Shown here piece after piece: positions 46,571 to 58,499 of a stretch of DNA of 64,000 nucleotides. The number at the start of each line of letters is the position of its first letter. Position 1 is the first letter of the stretch. The position numbers and the translations under genes were made by a program. The notes beneath the pieces were generated by a model. It saw only the letters and a list, made by a program, of their open reading frames with translations, was not told the origin of the DNA and ran no database searches. The stretch comes from Ahaetulla prasina (lineage: Eukaryota; Chordata; Lepidosauria; Squamata; Colubridae): contig NC_080542.1 in NCBI RefSeq assembly GCF_028640845.1, positions 131,834,580 to 131,898,579 on the forward strand, given 5' to 3'.

Positions 46571-46574
46571 CATG

Positions 46575-47002
46575 ACAGGTTGTATTTATTTAATGACTGG
46601 TTGCTTAACACTGTTCAAAGTTACCTACAGCAACATACTCAGACATATACATATCCCAGTTCCGATAGCTATGCATACACCCCTATTGTCACATGTCTAG
46701 ATTTTGGACGCTTAGCAACCTGATCACCTTTATTGCTGTTTGCGAAATTCTGCTTTCAATTGACTGCAATTTATCACTTTCCCCCCCTAATTTCTGACCT
46801 TTTCAGTTCATTTCTGGCAAAACACACTCATGGAAATACACAGATTCACTTAACAGCCATGGCATTTGCTTAATGACCACCCTGTTTGCTTAACAATTAA
46901 ACGATTGTAGGTCTGATCATTGTAGGTGCCTCCAATTTTGACAGTCATGGCTTACAATGGAAATTCCAGACTTCCTTATAGTCATAAATTGAGGACTACA
47001 TG
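46575..47002. mobile_element. Tc1/mariner-type MITE, decayed
   Basis: Shares the end style of 11234-11607 (CAGGTTGTATTTATTTAATG; ATAAATTGAGGACTACATG) and internal runs such as TTGCTTAACA. TA duplication not visible. Confidence 0.5.
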
Positions 47003-48692
47003 ATTGAGAGCCAAAAAGCATGAATCTGTCTAGCCTCATTTTAAAAACAATTAAATTAATGACCATCTAGATATTACTATGTAGAGAAGTATTTTCCCCC
47101 CGAAACTCCATTGTTGGTTTCAGTTGATGATTTCAGATAGATAATTAAGGGAAAAATGTTTACATTGAAAATGTTGGAGATAGACATTGGTCATGTTTTT
47201 GGCTCCAGTAGAATAACAACAACAACAAAAATCATTCCTAATACTTTTAATAGTATTTCTATGTATTTCTGCTTGAAGATTGTTCATGTCAAACTCGAGC
47301 AAATACCTAGCAAGCTCTTCTTTCTTATTATATTTCTCTAAAAAACAAATACTGAAAATTTTGAATCAGATTCTTAGCATAAAATGTAGTTAAGGGAAAA
47401 AAAAACACTCAAAGAATTCTCGTAAACTAAAACATCTTTGAAAGAATTAGCACCGCCATTAATCTGATAGATGACTCCTGAAATATGTGAGAAACCAATC
47501 TGTGAAATACTAAGCACAATGTAACTAATTGCCAGTTTATAAGGTACTTATGTTTATTCTTTCATTCATCACAATCACATCGAAAAGGATGACACAGCCA
47601 TACTGACTGGGAAGGATAAAAATTACAACCCAAAACATCTGGGGAACACCAGGGATGGGGGAGGGGGTTAAAATTGTTGAAAGGATTGCGTTAGAAGATT
47701 CCGCCCCCCCAAAAAAAGTACTTGGCACCCTGAAAACACTGCACCAAAGATGAAATATTATTAATAGCAACAAGGATTGAGGCCATGTGTCACACAGGCA
47801 AATCAGCTGAATAAGCGAAGGAAACCAGAAAGAGGAGAAAATGTTCGGACTGAAAACTAGCAAATTTTTCCTCAGCCCAAATATAGCTTTAGGGATCAGC
47901 CCAGCATAATTATCCTGCATTGCCAGGACCGGACCACTTTCCAAGCAAGGCTTATCCAAATCAAAGCAGCTTCTGAATCATTTCTTGGACTCACTTCCTT
48001 TATGTGTCATTCAAAACTAGTGCTATTATGGTCAAGCAGAAAAATGGGGAATATATCTTGCATTTGTGCAAAGAGGCCAAACAAAAACAGTGGAAAGGAC
48101 ACTGGTGGGGGAAAAACGCACCAAAAATTAGTTGTCATAGTAACAAGCACCTCAGGAAGCCATCTTCTAATGCTTTTGAGCATAAATAAATTTATCTATT
48201 ACTGGGCAGAAAATTCATCTAATGTTCTTTCTTTTTTTAACCCATACTCCTTCTTAGTTTTATGGAAAAGTGTTTGATTTTAAATGGATTTTGAAGAAGA
48301 TAATTTTAACGGATTTCTCCTTGATTGGTTGTGTGAAACTATGAGATATATGAATACCTCTACAGTGGCTAGCAACCTCCTTGGCTTCTTGCGATTCAAT
48401 AGTATTTTCCCTACTTTCTAGGGAAACTAGTATATCCTCTGGTGTGTGTGTATGTTTGTGTGTTGCATATTAGAAGGAGGCAGGTTTCAGAGATATGGAA
48501 CATCCTCTCTAACCTCGAGAATCATATCTTTTGTTTTTATGGATTGTTGTGAGGTATCTAGAATCATGATATGAGATAGGTGGTTATATAAATATGGTAA
48601 ATTGATAGATATTTTTGTTAAAAAAATCACCACTATGTCACCTGCTGACAGGTGCAAAGAATTGGGATTATTTGTAAAGTTACAGCATAGAT
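47003..48692. other. No gene seen
   Basis: About 1.7 kb unassigned, with no convincing exon. Confidence 0.5.
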
Positions 48693-49815
48693 TTAACATA
48701 ACATAACATAACATAACATCAGAGTTGGAAGGGACCTTGGAGGCCTTCTAGTCCAACCCCCTGCCCAGGCAGGAAACCCTACACCATCTCAGTCAGATGG
48801 TTATCCAACATTTTCTTAAAAATTTCCAGTGTTGGAGCATTCACAACTTCTGAAGGCAAGTCGTTCCACTTATTAATTGTTCTAACTGTCAGGAAATTTC
48901 TCCTTAGTTATAAGTTGCTTCTTTCTTTGACCAGTTTCCACCCATTGCTTCTTGTTCTACCCTCAGGTGCTTTGGTGAACAGCCTGACTCCCTCTTCTTT
49001 GTGGCAGCCCCTAAGATATTGGAACACAGCTATCATGTCTCCCCTAGTCCTTCTTTTTGTTAAACTAGACATACCCAGTTCCTGCAACCGTTCTTCATAT
49101 GTTTTATCCTCCAGTCCCCTAATCATCTTTGTTGCTCTTCTCTGCACTCTTTCTAGAGTCTCAACATCTTTTTTACATCGTGGCGACCAAAACTGGATGC
49201 AATATTCCAAGTGTGGCCTTACCAAGGCATTATAAAGTGGCACTAACACTTCACGTGATCTTGATTCTATCCCTCTGTTTATGCAGCCCAGAACTGTGTT
49301 GGCTTTTTTAACAGCTGCTGCACACTGCTGGCTCATATCTAAATGGTTATCCACCAGGACTCCAAGATCCCTCTCACAGGTACTATTATTGAGTAAGGTA
49401 CCACATATACGGTACTGGTGCATTTTGTTTTTTTGGCCTAAATGTAGAACCTTACTTTTTTCACTGTTGAATTTCATTTTGTTAGATAGCGCCCAATGTT
49501 CAAGTCTGTCAAGATCTTTCTGTAACTTGAGCCTATCTTCTGGAGTGTTGGCTATTCCTGCCAGCTTGGTGTCATCTGCAAATTTGCCTTATACCCTGTA
49601 AGCCGCCCTGAGTCTTCGGAGAAGGGCGGGGTATAAATGTAAACAAAAAAAAAAAAATTTGATGAGTTCCCCATCTATCCCCTCGTCCAAGTCATTGATG
49701 AAGATGTTGAAGAGTACTGGGCCTAAAACAGAGCCTTGGGGTACTCCACTGCATACTTCCCTCCATGTGGATGTAGTTCCATTGAGGACTACACGTTGAG
49801 TGCGGTTGGTCAAAT
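48693..49815 (-). mobile_element. CR1 LINE, split in the RT active site
   Basis: Starts with an (ACATA)n tail at 48693-48718. Frame 48908-49477 (189 codons) covers thumb and C-terminus ([44 protein letters not shown]). The RT region follows at 49589-49843 ([19 protein letters not shown]). The 68-bp tail at 49587-49654 is inserted exactly between the F and A codons of the FADD motif. One of the youngest CR1 copies here. Confidence 0.95.
49587..49654 (+). mobile_element. Ultra-short L2/SINE 3' tail insertion
   Basis: AAGCCGCCCTGAGTCTTCGG, AGGGCGGGGTATAAATG and poly(A) lie between two copies of AAATTTG (49580-49586 and 49655-49661), a 7-bp target duplication. Only the last ~55 bases of the SINE/L2 end were inserted. 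Confidence 0.9.
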
Positions 49816-50134
49816 CTTTATTCAAATCTATGCAATTGGTCAACTAATGATCAGCTAAATTGGTGCTAGATAAGGGCCATGGAATTTAAAGAAGGATGTA
49901 TTTGGATTGCTTGTGGCAACTGTGCATGCTCTTCTTCTACATGTTCTGTATATATGGATTCTTTGGTTGTTTTTATTGTTTTAAGTTTTTAATTGTTTTA
50001 ACAGAGTCACTTGGTTGAGATGGGCAGCTATAGAAATTGAATGAGTGAATAAATGAGTGAGTGAGTGAATGAACGTTCACAAGGTGCTTTTCAAAAGACG
50101 ATTGGACTTTCTTGGGATTTTTTTTCTTGAAAAT
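49816..50134. other. No gene; short TGAG/TGAA repeat
   Basis: Unassigned, with (GAGT)n/(GAAT)n at 50040-50075. Confidence 0.5.
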
Positions 50135-50165
50135 GTTTCACTTCTCATCCAGGAAGTTTCTTCAG
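50135..50165 (-). ncRNA. Hammerhead-like RNA module (type alpha)
   Basis: Minus sense: CTGAAGA, extra A, ACTTC (pairs with GAAGT) around CTGGATGA, then GAAAC. All core bases of CUGANGA and GAAAC are intact with a 5-bp stem II. The surrounding Penelope-like tail covers roughly 50085-50180. Confidence 0.45.
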
Positions 50166-50180
50166 AATTAAGATTCTGAG

Positions 50181-51084
50181 AATCTGCATAGATATGGATG
50201 AATGAATGAATGAGAAATGCAAAATAATGAGAAACAGGTGTATAAAAAAGTTTAATTTTGCCTTGCTTTGCTTTTTTCCCTAGAGAAGAAAACTTTTCAA
50301 ACCATGTATCAGCACCAGCTTAATAAAAATGTGCAGTTTAGTGTGATTCATGCAGGTTCTTTCATATATTTTGCCGATTCCACTACTTTCTGCCAATTAG
50401 TTAATGCAAATCAATATAACAAGATGCCCTACCCCAAAGCTCTTCTTGCTATATATACCCAACTTCAGGAAATTTACTGCACTTCTCTATTTGCTTTTTA
50501 CAACATATTCAAATTGACACTTTTTATATATATATGTAGTTTTCCTAATATTCATTATTTTGCTATCTAAAATTTTTGAAGATAACTTCTAGTGGAGAGA
50601 GGGATATATTTCCCATTATTTTACAATAATTACAATCTGAGGAATCATTTCACCCCATGGTGAACTGGCCTGCCCCATTTGCAACCAGCAAAAGTCTGCT
50701 AAGGACCTATCTGTCTGTTAAGGATGGGTGAAATGAGTCAAGCAGAATGGCCTTTTTCACTGTGGTCCCATCCCTGCAGAACATTCTACCACTGAATTAT
50801 ATTATGCTGGCAAAAAAAATAATTTTGTTTCAATGATAAATTAAATAAATTCATGGAGAATAGATATCAGAGGTATTGTGGTTACAACCTTCAGAACTCA
50901 TAATTTAACTATAGAAGGTGCCATTGGAAAAGGTTGGGCTATAATTTCTAAACAGGAAATCTGCTATTTAAAAGTTTAAAGAGAACAATTGTCTCAATAT
51001 TGGCTATTGTTAACATGATGAAAAGGCTCAGGACTTCTCTGTATTTATCCCAATTACATTGTTGGGCATAGATTGCTGGATTGA
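50181..51084. other. No gene seen
   Basis: Mostly unassigned. 50600-50790 weakly recalls an old L2 C-terminus (AFFTVVPSLQN). Confidence 0.5.
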
Positions 51085-52012
51085 TTCAACAGAGTTCAGC
51101 ATTCAATACCATCATTCCAGACACTCTTCTAACTAAGCTGGAACTGAACACACTCAAAACTGTAGAAATGGTGCAGACTTTAGGAGAAACCCTTCCATAC
51201 TTCCACCTCTCACAATACTAGGCAACACAGTATCAACAGTAGAAACCTTTAAATTTCTAGGTTCTATCGTATCGCAAGATCTAAAATGGACAGCTAACAT
51301 CAAAAACATCATCAAAAAAGGACAATAAAGAATGTTCTTTCTCGCCAACTCAGTAAGCTCAAACTGCCCAAGGAGCTGCTGATTCAGTTCTACAGAGGAA
51401 TTATTGAGTCTGTCATTTGCACCTCTATAACTGTCTGGTTCAGTTCTGCAACCCAACAAGAAAGACACAGACTTCAGAGGATAATTAGAACTGCAGAAAA
51501 AATAATTGCTACCAACCTGCCTTCCATTGAGGACCTGTATACTGCAGAAATCAAGAAGAGGGCCGTGAAAATATTTACAGATCCCTCACATCCTGGACAT
51601 AAACTGTTTCAACTCCTACCCTCAAAACGACGCTATAGAGCACTGCACACCAGAACAACTAGACACAAGAACAGTTTTTTCCCGGAGGCCATCACTCTGC
51701 TAAACAAATAATTCCCTCAAGACTGTCAAACTATTTACTAAATTTACACTACTATTAACCTTCTCATCGTTCCCATCACCAATCAGTTTCTACTTATGTC
51801 TGTATGACTGTAACTTTGTTTCTGGTAATCCTTATGCTTTATATTGATATATTGACCATCATTTGTGTTGTAAATGTTGTACCGTGATGAAGGTATCTTG
51901 TCTTTTATGTACACTGAGAGCATATGCACCAAGACAAATTCCTTGTATGTCCAATCACACTTGGCCAATAAAAAAAAAATTCTATTCTATTCTATTCTAT
52001 TCTATTCTATTT
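51085..52012 (+). mobile_element. LINE-C with internal RT deletion and (ATTCT)n
   Basis: Starts at an RT motif piece (SSAFNTIIPDTLLTKL) that is fused directly to the ELNT.KT block, so the segment with the catalytic ADD is deleted. Thumb and C-terminus follow (SKLKLPKELLIQFYRGIIES; RAVKIFTDPSHPGHKLFQLL). The 3' end and (ATTCT)n are at 51980-52012. Confidence 0.9.
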
Positions 52013-52149
52013 CTATACTTTGATCGATCGATAGATTATTTTTTTTACATTGCCCTTCTCACTCTGACACTGTTTTACAGGTAAAAACAAACAATGAAAA
52101 CCATAAAATCCTTACAAAAAATAACAAATGTCTATAGAGATTCTTAGCA

Positions 52150-52285
52150 TTCAGGTCATGGTTGTCTGAACTGGTTGTCTAGGATGAGAAGCGAAATGTC
52201 TTCAAGAAATAACAAAAACAACAGATGTGAAATGTCTTCAAGGAATAACAAGTCCAGTTCCCTTTTCAAAAAATATCTTTGGGAC
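52150..52285 (+). mobile_element. Decayed Penelope-like tail (type alpha)
   Basis: GGATGAGAAGCGAAATGTCT and a partial tandem copy GTGAAATGTCTTCAAGGAAT, then CCAGTTCCCTTTTCAAAAA. The hammerhead-like core is damaged (CTGAACT, GAAAT). Confidence 0.5.
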
Positions 52286-52327
52286 AAAAAGTAACAAAGT
52301 TAAAAAGATGGAATAAGTGCCCATCAA

Positions 52328-52602
52328 ACCACCAAGGGTTCAATATCACTATGATTATCATTAAGTGTCGTACCTATGAGTCTTGATGAATGTATCTTTT
52401 CTTTTTTATGTACACTGAGAGTATATGCACCAAAGACGAATTCCTTGTGTGTCCAACTATACTTGGCCAATAAAAAATTCAATTCTCTTCTCTTCTCTTC
52501 TCTTCTCTTCTCTTCTCTTCTCTTCTCTTCTCTTCTCTTCTCTTCTCTTCTATTCTATTCTATTCTATTCTATTCTATTCTATTCTATTCTATTCTATTC
52601 TG
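52328..52602 (+). mobile_element. LINE-C 3' tail with (TTCTC)n(ATTCT)n
   Basis: Short LINE-C 3' end (GTACACTGAGAGTATATGCACC; ACTTGGCCAATAAAA) followed by (TCTTC)n at 52483-52550 and (TATTC)n at 52551-52602. Confidence 0.92.
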
Positions 52603-53167
52603 TCCTCATGGCAGTTGACACAGCTTAATGCTCTTCTGGAAGACTATAAGAATGGGAATTCTTGGGGCAACATGTTCCATAGGGTGGGAGAGGAGGAGGA
52701 GGTTGTTTTCCTAGCGCAGGTTTCATCAATCAGAACTGTTTAATTATTAGGACCTGTAATATAGTCTTCCTGCCTGACCGAAGAGATGGTTCAATGTAAC
52801 TGGGATAGGATAGTCCGTCGATTAATTTGCTTCTATGACATGAAGGGTTTCAATTGTCATAACCAACATCCCGCATCATTGGTACCAGTCCCCATACATA
52901 GAATGGGACCAATGCAATTCATGCCGCAAAGGTATTACATGCACAGCTCTAGGGGTGCCCTAATTTTAAAATATTTCTATCTTTTTACAGCCCTTTATGG
53001 AGGAGATTTCAGTAAAATCTAGATTGTCCCCATGCTGAAAATGCTAATAATACTAAATTTAAAAATGCACAATGATCTTAGAAAAGAAAGAAAAACTGAA
53101 ATTATTCCCACCCTTCTTGGTACGGCTGAGGTTGCTTCTATCATCTAGTAGCATGCTTGAGATATAA
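52603..53167. other. No gene seen
   Basis: Unassigned sequence. Confidence 0.5.
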
Positions 53168-53522
53168 AAGGTAAAGGTTCCCCTCGCACATACGGGCTAG
53201 TCATTGCTGACTCTAGGGGGGGTGTGCTTATCTCCGTTTCAAAGCCGAAGAACCAGCACTGTCCGAAGACGTCTCTGTGGTCATGTGGCCGGCATGACTC
53301 AATGCGAAAGGCGCACGGAACGCTGTTACCTTCCCACCAAAGGTGTTCCCTATTTTTTCTACTTGCATTTTTACGTGCTTTCGAATCTGCTAGGTTGGCA
53401 GAAGCTGGGACAAGTAATGGGAGCTCACCCCCTTACACGGCAGCACTAGGGATTTGAACTGCTGAGCTGCCGACCTTTCGATCGACAAGCTCAATGTCCT
53501 AGCCCCTGAGCCACCGCATTCT
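53168..53522 (-). mobile_element. Sauria-type SINE, full length
   Basis: Minus sense: GGTGGCTCAGGGGCTAGGAC (box A), CAGTTCAAATCCCTAGTGC (box B), body, then ACCTTTACCTTT tail. The best preserved copy in the window. Confidence 0.92.
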
Positions 53523-54577
53523 TTTGCTGGAGATATAAATAAGCGCAAATCTTTTTTTCTCCTAGTATGCAAGCAAAAATATTCCATGGGTGGAAGTTGT
53601 CAAAGCAACAACAACCAAATGTTTTGATTTGTCTATAAAGATTGTATATGCATTTTTCCCTCTCGACAGTTTCTAAAAGGTGGGAAGTGGAAGGGCCAAT
53701 AATTATTCATTCCTCCAGAGATTTCTGTCCCCATTACTTTATGAAACCTTTAGATGGTGCTGTGTACTTAATGTAAGCTGATGCCAAACAAGATTTTATG
53801 TAACCTCATGTCTGGAGAACCAGATCATCGTATGTAAAATGCATTACTTGTTTCTTTTCTCCTGTGAGTGCCAGTCGGGAGCTGAGTGCCATCAGTTTTG
53901 TGCAGGAGACAAAACAGGGTCCTTTTGTGTACCTAGCCAGCAATCTGTTCAGTGTATATCCATCCCATTTCTGCAGCTGGAAATCTAATCCTAAGGGAAA
54001 GAAAACTGCTGGCAAACTTCCTTTGCTTTCTAGCTAGACTGTTGCTGGCTTTCCCTTGGCAGAGAACCCCGATGATCTATAATGGGAGGTTATTCATTGC
54101 CTGTGCTGACTAATGTTTCCTGCACTCTAGGTCTGCAGCTTGCTCCCTGCACGGCTGCATATAACCATATTTGTTAATCAGTTCATAGTATTTTCTTTCA
54201 TTGGTTTGGCTACACAAATTCTCCCCTATCTTGGGAAACAGGAGGATACTTTATTATTTCCACATATGGCTCTGCAAGGTGGTGATGCAGAAGAACACAA
54301 TGTGCTTAAGCCAACGGGAAGCTTAAAAAAAGCAATTTGTCAAAAAGGGCTTGAACAAACTTGTTTGTCTTCCCACCAAGTCTCTTGTCATTTGCTCCAC
54401 CAAGCTGGCTGTGGATTTAAACACTGGAACAAAACCAAAGGGAACAAAACTGCCAGGGAAAGTGTGGAAGGAAAGGAAAGCCATAAAACCATTGGGTTTT
54501 CCATGTCACATTTTTGCATTTTTATCTTGATGAGCCAAAGACCCTCAGGGAGCAGGCTTCTGTATGTGGTGAACAGA
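53523..54577. other. No gene seen
   Basis: 54140-54580 has a longer plus-strand frame, but it runs into the CR1 and has no recognisable domain. Confidence 0.5.
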
Positions 54578-54800
54578 GATAATAACAACAGAGTTGGAAG
54601 GGACCTAGGAGGCCTTCTAGTCCAACCCCCTGCCCAGGCAGGAAACCCTACACCATCTCAGACAGATGATTATCCAACATTTTCTTAAAAATTTCCAGTG
54701 TTGGAACATTTACAACTTCTGGAGGCAAGTTGTTCCACTAATTAATTGTTCTAACTGTCAGGAAATTTCTTCTTAGTTCTAAGTTGCTTCTTTCCTTAAA
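54578..54800 (-). mobile_element. CR1 LINE 3' tail
   Basis: AGAGTTGGAAGGGACCTAGG to AAGTTGCTTCTTTCC; a 220-bp 5'-truncated CR1 end. Confidence 0.92.
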
Positions 54801-55264
54801 TCTTGCAAAACAAGTACAGGCCTTCTAGTCCAAAGTTGGCCTTGTAATTTCCAATCCAAACTATTCTTTCTGTCTCCTGAAATCAAAGTCCTGATTAGCT
54901 CTCTTTTTGTTGCCCTTTTCCTTCTTCCAATCAGTTTCTTAGCTCCTTTGCTCTTTTCTTCCTCTCTATCCCTTTCTGCTATTTCCCCTCAAAAGTCTAA
55001 ACCCATCTTTCTTAGGCTCAATAAACTGTTACCTTCTCAAGCCCCTAGATTTTCAAAATCTTTGATTCTTCTGGACCTCACTTCATGCTCCTTCTTTCAG
55101 CGTTCTGAGTAACGCATCCGCCAAAAGCAGAACTTTGAGGCAGGTAGATTCCTCAAAGAACATGTTTATTGGATACATCATATAGGCGCAGCCAGTGAAA
55201 ACCAACTCTAAAAGTTCCTGTGGTTTTAGCCTAATTAAAAGAACAAATGGTTCCATCCCCAGAT
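54801..55264. other. No gene seen
   Basis: Unassigned sequence. Confidence 0.5.
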
Positions 55265-55985
55265 GTCACAGGTCACATTGTCCAATGTAAGTAATGTTGG
55301 TTCAATTTACATAGATTTTTGTTAGGCTTTTGATACAGTAGTACATGATAAACTGCTGTTGAAATTAAACTCTTACAGCATTTATTTGCACAGGTGGTTT
55401 GCTGCTTTCCTGTCTAATAGACTGCAGAAAGTCAAAATAGGGAACTTTTAGAGCTGTCTAATCCTGCATCAGGATGGTGTTCTGCAGGGCAGCATTTTAG
55501 GTCCCACACTTTTTTTGCTCTATATCAATGATTTATGGGATCAGCTTAAAAGCAATTGCGTTCTTTTTGCTGATGATGTAAAATTATTCCATTCTACAGA
55601 TAATTCTGTTTTTTTGCAAAGTGATCTCGACTATGTGTCTGAATGGTCATCTATTTGGGCAACTTCAAATTTCGATTACTAAATGCTCTGTCTTACATAT
55701 TGGTAAACGTAATCAGAATGTCAAGTATAAGCTAGGTGGCATTGATCTAGCAGATGACCCTCACTTTGTTAAGGACCTAGGTATACTTATCTCTGACGAT
55801 TTATTCTCCAAAGCTCACTGTAACAGCGTTGCTAAAAAAGCATTAAGGGTTGTAAACTTAATTTTGCGAAGCTTTTTTTCTGAAAACGTTATATTACTAA
55901 TTAGAGCTTATAAAACTTGTGCTAGACCAATTTTATAGTATTGTTCAACTATTTAGAATCCTCACCATATATCTGACATCAGTAT
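55265..55985 (+). mobile_element. LINE-B, RT region
   Basis: Broken plus-strand frames with an AFDTVVHDKLL-type motif A block, QGSILGPTLF and VLFADDVKLFH. Then comes frame 55621-55938 (KCSVLHIGKRNQNVKYKLGG, KALRVVNLILRSFFSEN). It is cut by the SINE at 55988 just after ISDI. It lacks the 15-bp duplication seen at 8505-8533. Confidence 0.88.
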
Positions 55986-55987
55986 TT

Positions 55988-56235
55988 TATCTAGAAGCCA
56001 TGGTGGTGCAGTAGTTAGAGTGCAGTACTGCAGGCTACTTCTGCTGATCACCGGCTGCCAGCAATTTGGCAGATTGAACCACACCAGGCTCAAGGTTGAC
56101 TCAACTTTTCATCCTTCCGAGGTGGATAAAATGAGGACCCAGATTGTTGCGGGTAATAGGCTGACTCTGTAAACCGCTTAGAGAGAGCTGTAAAAATGCT
56201 GTGAAGCGGTATGTAAGTCTAAGTGTTATTGCTGT
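55988..56235 (+). mobile_element. tRNA-type SINE, second family
   Basis: GAAGCCATGGTGGTGCAGTAG head, AATGAGGACCCAGATTGTTG body, TGTAAACCGCTTAGAGAGAG and AAGCGGTATGTAAG tail. Same family as 35738-35948. Confidence 0.85.
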
Positions 56236-56375
56236 CGCTAGTGGTATTTGGTTTGATGAATGAGAATTTGCTTGAGGAATTCTTTGAAAGGACAGGAGAA
56301 TTTTGCAGGATCCAATCTGGGTCTGTCACTGGGACCAGAGGTTTCGTCTTCTGAGATTTTAGACTCATATTGAAA

Positions 56376-56379
<4 letters not shown>

Positions 56380-56425
<46 letters not shown>

Positions 56426-56441
56426 CACACACACACACACA
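56380..56441. repeat. Palindromic (TG)n(CG)n(CA)n
   Basis: (TG)n from 56380 changes through GCGCGC near 56420 to (CA)n ending 56441, so part of the tract is a near-perfect inverted repeat of alternating purine-pyrimidine. Confidence 0.95.
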
Positions 56442-57500
56442 GTATTTATACTCATTTACAGGAGAATTTTAGAGAAATTCCTATGAAGGTCAGGAATTGT
56501 GAATGTCTGGCCTTTCATTGTACAGTCATCTCTCTGACTATCTACAGCCTCTCTAGCTTCTTGTATTTCCAATTAATTTGCAGCATTAGGTTATGCTTCA
56601 ATCCTATGGGAACGTATCATGATAGATATGGCAGAGCTTTTCTATAGGGATGTTACTACTATCACCTTCCCCTAGATTTCTTCAAAGAAATCACCCACCC
56701 ATGTCTATGCCATATATTGGTAGAGACTTTAGGAAGCCTAGTTGTGTGCTGAATGTAACCATATGTACATTTATTCCCCCTGAATCATTTAGAATTGTCA
56801 GACATCCATTTTCTTTTCTCCTGATTTCTTCTAACACTCTGTTTCTTTTGCCATTAGGCTGCATTATCAGGGTTCTTGATGTCACCTGACTTGTTGTTTT
56901 ATGGTTTTAGTATATTCTTAGTTCCTTCACTGAATTTTACACTTTCCAGTTTAAATTGCTTTGGGTGAACATGCAAAGTTACTACAGTACAAAATATTTT
57001 GCTTGGCCATACTATGGAAGTTCTACTATATTTCCAGAGAAAGACTGCAGATTCAGACATGCCAAAACAGGGCATAAAACCACTGTACTTTGTATGAAAC
57101 ATATTTTATTTTCGGAATCACTTTCCATGGAAAAAATTAATCATGATGAGTTGAAGAGACAAAAGAAATGATAATCACAAACTGTATAAGGAACTAGAGT
57201 CAGGTTTCTTTCACTTGTCTTTTGGTAAATAATGCCTACGTGGCATATAAATGGTCCATAAACACATCCGTTCATTTGGGTTGTGTACTAAAAACACTAG
57301 TTAACGGATATCTTATTGTATTGATTTTAAGGAGGTTTACTTACAGGATAGAGGCCAAGTGAAACAAGGAAGTAACTTTGCTGGGTATTAGGGAGTAGGG
57401 TTGGGGGTATATAGCATTCTGCTTCATAAAATAGCTTTGAAGACATGTTTTCCTGGAAGCATCATCAAAGCAAACCATCAGGCATCTGCAGAACACTTTA
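56442..57500. other. No gene seen
   Basis: Unassigned sequence; no exon-like frame. Confidence 0.5.
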
Positions 57501-57504
57501 TTCT

Positions 57505-57800
57505 GAAATAGGACATTCCAGAAGCTCCAAAATATTCTATTTTTCTTCTGGAACATTCCAATCTGACCATTCTAGAGATAGTCCAGCAGCTTTCTGGAAC
57601 TGAAACCTTCCAGAATACAAAGTGGTCTATGGTATTCTGGATGCAATTCGTATCCCAAATAGCCCACTCTGGACTAAATTCAGGACGCTGGGGAATATTT
57701 CCAGTTTTTGAAAGTTGACCAGTTTTCCAGGCCACCCTTGGTTTGGGTATATCAGTATATTCTGGAAGAGGAATTATACATTTCTGGATTTCTCCAGAAC
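57505..57800. promoter_or_regulatory. Cluster of TTCnnGAA-type motifs
   Basis: About ten CTGGAA/TTCCAG words in ~290 bases. These include TTCTGGAACATTC (57546-57558), a three-unit heat-shock-element pattern, and TTC.GAA pairs at 57592-57599 and 57608-57615. It may instead be a decayed tandem or inverted repeat. Function unproven. Confidence 0.3.
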
Positions 57801-58453
57801 ATAATGCTTTACCCCTCAACTAAACACCTTTGTAGGCTGAAAAATCCTAGTGACCAATCTCCATTTTACATTCCAACTCTCCAGATGAGGTAAAAATATA
57901 ATGTAAAGATCTTCCATGGTGTTGGGTTTACTGATGAATTGTAAAGACAGGCTTAGAAAGAAACACTTCATGTTACTGTCAAATATACTATGTATCTTTT
58001 TGCTTTTAGGCTTACAGGAATAAAATGGAGTTCACTCCTGCTACCTTAATGCAAGAACAAACCATCATATATAAATTTGTTAAAAGAAAAGCTGCAGCGA
58101 CCAGCATTAGTTGGTATGCTCACTGGAAAGGAAACAAGTATAGTTTTTGTTATATAGAAGAGACACAACTCCCCCCCAATTACTTGTATAAGGATTGTTC
58201 TCTATACTATTCAATGTTATCTTGTATTTTTTGTTATAGATTGGACCAGTGTAGGATAAACCTATTTCGTTATATACATGATGTACAATGACAATAAAAG
58301 CTGCTATTATTATTATTTACTTTATTCATCAATAAAAGTCCCACAACCTTCTCATTTTTTATCACTTTTCCCATTTTATATTCCCATGACTTTTTGGATA
58401 CAGGAAAGTCGTATTTTTTACATAATGAACAGTAGATTAATTAAGCAATTCGG
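57801..58453. other. No gene seen
   Basis: Unassigned. The stretch ending ACAATGACAATAAAAGCTGC (58289) looks like a retroelement 3' end but was not identified. Confidence 0.4.
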
Positions 58454-58482
58454 TTGTGTTGTTGTTGTTGTTGTTGTTGTTA
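58454..58482. repeat. (TTG)n microsatellite
   Basis: Nine TTG-type units beside the probable R4-like relic, possibly its tail. Confidence 0.9.
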
Positions 58483-58499
58483 ATTACTTCATTCATTAA

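Noticed and set aside
46258..46700. Overlapping frames of 80-105 codons in the GC-rich segment
   Set aside because: Both strands are equally open, as expected from GC-rich noncoding repeat sequence; no domain recognised.
52483..52602. CRISPR-like regular repeats
   Set aside because: Five-base tandem units without spacers; a microsatellite in a vertebrate genome.
54140..54688. 182-codon plus-strand frame as a host exon
   Set aside because: Runs into the antisense CR1 end, has no recognisable domain, and I saw no supporting splice context.
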